DNA of 64,000 nucleotides from NCBI GenBank assembly GCA_029237775.1, contig JAQZBR010000003.1, forward strand, positions 62,001-126,000, read 5' to 3'. The notes beneath the pieces are model-generated. The model was not told the DNA's origin, ran no database searches, and was given only the letters and a program-made list of their open reading frames with translations. This stretch comes from Bacteroidota bacterium. Lineage in GTDB: Bacteria; Bacteroidota; Bacteroidia; 2-12-FULL-35-15. Below, piece by piece: positions 61,407-64,000 of this stretch. A program made the position numbers and the translations under genes. Position 1 is the first letter of the stretch. The number at the start of each line of letters is the position of its first letter.

Positions 61407-61919
61407 CTAGTTCGTTTTGAAATCGAACTTGATTTCTGATAGCTCTTTATTAGCTTTCAGGATCTTATTTTTCAGGTTTTCTTTGTATTCTAACACTTTC
61501 TGGAGCAAGGCATCGTCACCTGCAGCAAGGATCTGCACAGCAAGGATACCGGCATTCTGTCCGCCATCAAGTGCTACAGTCGCAACGGGAATGCCCGGAG
61601 GCATTTGTAATATAGAAAGAACCGAATCCCAACCATCAATGGAAATTGAAGAGCGGCAAGGTACGCCAACAACAGGTAGCGGGGTAAATGCAGCCACTAC
61701 ACCCGGAAGATGTGCTGCGCCACCGGCACCGGCAATGATAACACGGATTCCTTTTGTATGTGCGTTTTTCGCGAATTCTGCAACCTGTTCAGGTACACGG
61801 TGTGCGCTTAAAGCATTGATTTCAAAAGGAATTTTAAATTCATTAAGGATTTTTGCTGCTTCCTGCATGATTGGCATGTCTGATGTGCTGCCCATAATAA
61901 TGCTCACTTTCGGTGTCAT
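61407..61919 (-). CDS. purE: N5-carboxyaminoimidazole ribonucleotide mutase
   Basis: The 170-residue protein is a class I PurE, converting N5-CAIR to CAIR in purine synthesis. IIMGSTSDMPIM (8-19), the catalytic NALSAHRVPE and AGAGGAAHLPGVVAA are present. A class I enzyme needs PurK, which is not in the window. purE leads a long tight minus-strand run and diverges from hpt, another purine gene. Confidence 0.95.
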   Translation of the reverse strand: MTPKVSIIMGSTSDMPIMQEAAKILNEFKIPFEINALSAHRVPEQVAEFAKNAHTKGIRVIIAGAGGAAHLPGVVAAFTPLPVVGVPCRSSISIDGWDSVLSILQMPPGIPVATVALDGGQNAGILAVQILAAGDDALLQKVLEYKENLKNKILKANKELSEIKFDFKTN

Positions 61920-62042
61920 AATATGCTTGTTTTTTGTTTATGGTTAAGCGGTAAAATTACCTTTTTTAGCGCGAAGAATAAAATAAAATCGGCCGTTTTT
62001 CATAGGTATATTTTACTTAAATTCGCAGTTCAAATATTGCGT

Positions 62043-62579
62043 ATGAGTAAGGTAACTTTAAAAGATAAAACATTCAGGGTAAATATTCCGGGAACCGAAA
62101 TAAATAAGGCTGTTGGCGAGGTGGCTCATCGCATAAATACTGAATTGAAAGATAAGAAACCATTGTTCCTTGCTGTACTGAATGGTTCGTTCATGTTCGC
62201 TTCGGATCTTATGAAAAAATTGACCATCGATTGTGAGATCTCCTTCGTAAAAGTTTCATCCTATCATGGTACTTCCACAAGCGGAAGTGTAAAGCAGCTG
62301 ATCGGACTAAATGAAGATATAAAAGGGAGAACTGTTGTTATCATTGAAGATATAGTTGACACAGGACTCACTATTGAAGCAGTTGTGCAGCAGCTTGAAG
62401 CAATGGAGCCTGCGGAAATAAAGATCGCAACATTGCTATACAAACCTGAAGCTTACCGCAAACGGATCGAGCTTGATTACGTGGCAATCGTTGTTCCGAA
62501 TGATTTTCTTGTAGGTTACGGATTGGATTATGACGGACTGGGTAGAAACCTTCCGGATATTTATGTACTCGATAATTAG
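62043..62579 (+). CDS. hpt: hypoxanthine phosphoribosyltransferase
   Basis: The frame is open from 61923, but the family starts at ATG 62043 (MSKVTLKDKTF), giving 178 residues. The PRPP-binding motif VVIIEDIVDTGLT (98-110), the AVLNGSFMFASDL loop (44-56) and VPNDFLVGYGLDYDG near the end are typical. It salvages hypoxanthine or guanine to IMP or GMP. It is divergent from purE and about 100 bases before adk; no terminator lies between. Confidence 0.95.
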   Translation: MSKVTLKDKTFRVNIPGTEINKAVGEVAHRINTELKDKKPLFLAVLNGSFMFASDLMKKLTIDCEISFVKVSSYHGTSTSGSVKQLIGLNEDIKGRTVVIIEDIVDTGLTIEAVVQQLEAMEPAEIKIATLLYKPEAYRKRIELDYVAIVVPNDFLVGYGLDYDGLGRNLPDIYVLDN

Positions 62580-62681
62580 GAATCAGTAATTAGTCAAATG
62601 GGTTAACTAACGCACGACCCATCTGCATTTATTATAGCTTGGCCTATTAACTCAATTAACCATTAACCAATAACTAAACCT

Positions 62682-63914
62682 ATGTTAAACATCGTATTAT
62701 TCGGCCCTCCGGGTGCAGGTAAAGGAACTCAATCCGAAAAATTAATTTCAGCTTATCAATTGGTGCATCTTTCAACAGGCGATCTTTTGCGCAGCGAAAT
62801 AACTGCCGGAACGGAACTTGGTCTGGAAGCAAAGAAATTAATGGATGCCGGGATCCTGGTACCTGACGAGGTTGTTATTGGGATGATCCGTTCTAAGCTG
62901 GATCAGAATCCTGATGCTAAAGGGTTCATCTTCGATGGTTTCCCACGGACTACTGCTCAGGCTGAGGCCCTCGATGCTTTGCTGAAAGAGAAAAATACAG
63001 GGATTTCCATGATGCTTGCACTTGAAGTAGACGATGAAGAATTAACAAAACGTTTATTATTACGCGGTGAGAGCAGTGGCCGTCCTGACGATCAGAACGA
63101 AGAGATCATCCGCAAACGTGTTAGTGAGTACAATACAAAAACAGCTCCTTTAAAAGATTATTACATGGCTCAGAACAAATATCGTTCGGTGCATGGAATC
63201 GGAAGTATTGATGAGATCTTCGAAGGGCTTTGTAACGCGATCAATTTTACTCAGAGCGAAAAAACTCCTAAAGCACCGGAAGCTGAAGGGGTTGTTGCGA
63301 AGGTTGTGGAGATGGTGAAGAATGTATTCACTAAAAAGGAAGAAGCACCGGTTTCGAACAAGCCGGTTACTAAAAAGAAAGTTGGCAAAGCTGCTCCGAA
63401 AAAAGTGGAGATTGCTGCTAAGCCTGCTGCAAAGAAAGAAGTGAAGCCTGCGGCAAAAGCTCAGGTGAAGCCGGCAGCTAAAAAAGCCATAGCTAAGAAA
63501 AAAATAAAAACAGCGGCTAAAGCTGTTCGTCCGGCTATATCAAAAACCGCAAGCTCTAAGAAAGGCGCTGCCAAAAAAATTGTTGCGAAAAAAGTAGCAG
63601 CTAAAAAGACAAGCGCTAAAAAGGTGGTTAAAAAAGCAGTTAAAAAGCTTGTGAAAAAAGTTGCGGCTAAAAGACCTGTCGCTAAGAAGTTAGTTAAGAA
63701 GGTTGTTAAGAAAGTCACTGCTAAAAAGACGATCAAGAAGGTTGTCAAAAAGGTAAGCGTGAAAAAGACAGTTAAGAAAGCAGTCAAAAAAGTAGCTAAG
63801 AAAATTGCTCCGAAAAGATCATTTAAAAAAACTGTTAAGAAAATGATCAAGCGTTCCGCAAAAAAAGCAGCTCCTAAAAAGGCTGTTAAAAAAAGTGGAA
63901 AAAAGAGAAGATAA
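62682..63914 (+). CDS. adk: adenylate kinase with long histone-H1-like basic tail
   Basis: Residues 1-190 form a complete short-lid adenylate kinase: P-loop GPPGAGKGT (8-16), STGDLLRSEI, GFIFDGFPRT (81-90) and RGESSGRPDDQNEEIIRKR in the short lid. It interconverts ATP, ADP and AMP. A hinge (about 191-230) leads into a tail to residue 410 of Lys, Ala, Val with Pro and Thr in AKK/VKK repeats, resembling histone H1 and AlgP-like tails; by hand I count 77 Lys/Arg in the last 180 residues and only two acidic ones. The tail is in frame, with no stop or frameshift. It may bind nucleic acid or polyphosphate. Confidence 0.95.
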   Translation: MLNIVLFGPPGAGKGTQSEKLISAYQLVHLSTGDLLRSEITAGTELGLEAKKLMDAGILVPDEVVIGMIRSKLDQNPDAKGFIFDGFPRTTAQAEALDALLKEKNTGISMMLALEVDDEELTKRLLLRGESSGRPDDQNEEIIRKRVSEYNTKTAPLKDYYMAQNKYRSVHGIGSIDEIFEGLCNAINFTQSEKTPKAPEAEGVVAKVVEMVKNVFTKKEEAPVSNKPVTKKKVGKAAPKKVEIAAKPAAKKEVKPAAKAQVKPAAKKAIAKKKIKTAAKAVRPAISKTASSKKGAAKKIVAKKVAAKKTSAKKVVKKAVKKLVKKVAAKRPVAKKLVKKVVKKVTAKKTIKKVVKKVSVKKTVKKAVKKVAKKIAPKRSFKKTVKKMIKRSAKKAAPKKAVKKSGKKRR

Positions 63915-63935
63915 GTTCTGTTGAGTCTGGCGCAG

Positions 63936-63956
63936 ATCCTGAAACAAGTTCAGGAT
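63936..63956. repeat. short hairpin, likely dispersed intergenic repeat
   Basis: ATCCTGAA (63936-63943) and TTCAGGAT (63949-63956) form an 8-bp hairpin with an ACAAG loop 21 bases after the adk stop. The sequence recalls a dispersed intergenic element found in various bacterial genomes. No T tract follows directly, so it is a poor terminator. No gene is visible from 63915 to the end. Confidence 0.5.
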
Positions 63957-64000
63957 GACCGCCCAATATAAAGTTAGTACAGTAGGGTATGGATACAAAT

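Noticed and set aside
62580..62681. Terminator between hpt and adk
   Set aside because: Only repeated TTAAC/AACCA-like words are present; no stable stem with a T tract can be drawn.
63461..63850. Minus-strand hydrophobic open frame opposite the adk tail
   Set aside because: Lys codons AAA/AAG read as Phe/Leu on the other strand, so the apparent membrane protein is a shadow of the basic tail.

Overview
The window is chromosomal DNA of a member of the Bacteroidota. Supporting signs are two proteins with a type IX secretion (T9SS) C-terminal sorting domain, TonB-dependent receptors (one with a carboxypeptidase-regulatory-like N-terminal domain and a DUF4249 lipoprotein partner), many lipoproteins with an SC-KKD or similar lipobox, general lack of Shine-Dalgarno sequences, low G+C, and promoter-like sequences matching the Bacteroidota pattern TTTG-N19-TAnnTTTG. 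I cannot place it below phylum. About 63 protein genes are supported. I see no rRNA, tRNA, CRISPR array, insertion sequence or prophage.

Layout. 1-3136: partial proline dehydrogenase, an 8-bp tandem repeat, then aroB-aroA of the shikimate pathway. 3232-9149: mostly minus-strand single genes (lipoprotein hydrolase, CHAP amidase, S1/P1-like phospholipase, comB-like phosphatase, gcvT, glycosyltransferase) with a plus-strand cold-shock gene. 9222-20973: nucleotide-sugar dehydratase, hot-dog thioesterase, miaE, an antiporter/universal-stress-protein pair, fatty-acid desaturase, MATE exporter, nnr, ABC-F ATPase and rhomboid protease. 21143-24815: two uncharacterised exported proteins and a haem-type TonB receptor, separated by a long imperfect palindrome. 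24949-28241: small exported proteins, ending with an array of four paralogous lipoproteins that share four invariant cysteines. 28312-32228: two TPM-domain proteins, lemA and htpG.

32473-40279 is the most interesting block. After a WD40 protein come an ECF sigma factor, a single-pass anti-sigma-like protein, a CpxP/Spy-like periplasmic sensor, two T9SS cargo proteins (CotH-kinase/lamin-tail and YHYH-domain), an MbnP-like protein and its MauG/MbnH-type dihaem enzyme. All lie on one strand with short gaps or overlaps. I read it as a metal-responsive, probably copper-related, envelope module in which the dihaem enzyme modifies a Trp of MbnP.

40280-51273: MORN-like protein, trxB, a DUF4249/TonB receptor pair, YitT and RND-type membrane proteins, small unknowns and a Nudix hydrolase. 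51292-61919 is a tightly packed minus-strand run: purE, a PorV-like barrel, a helix-hairpin-helix outer-membrane protein, DUF58, a transglutaminase, a MoxR ATPase and a TPR-like protein. 62043-63914 holds hpt and an adenylate kinase carrying a 220-residue, histone-H1-like Lys/Ala/Val-rich tail. purE, hpt and adk together give the right end a purine-nucleotide theme.
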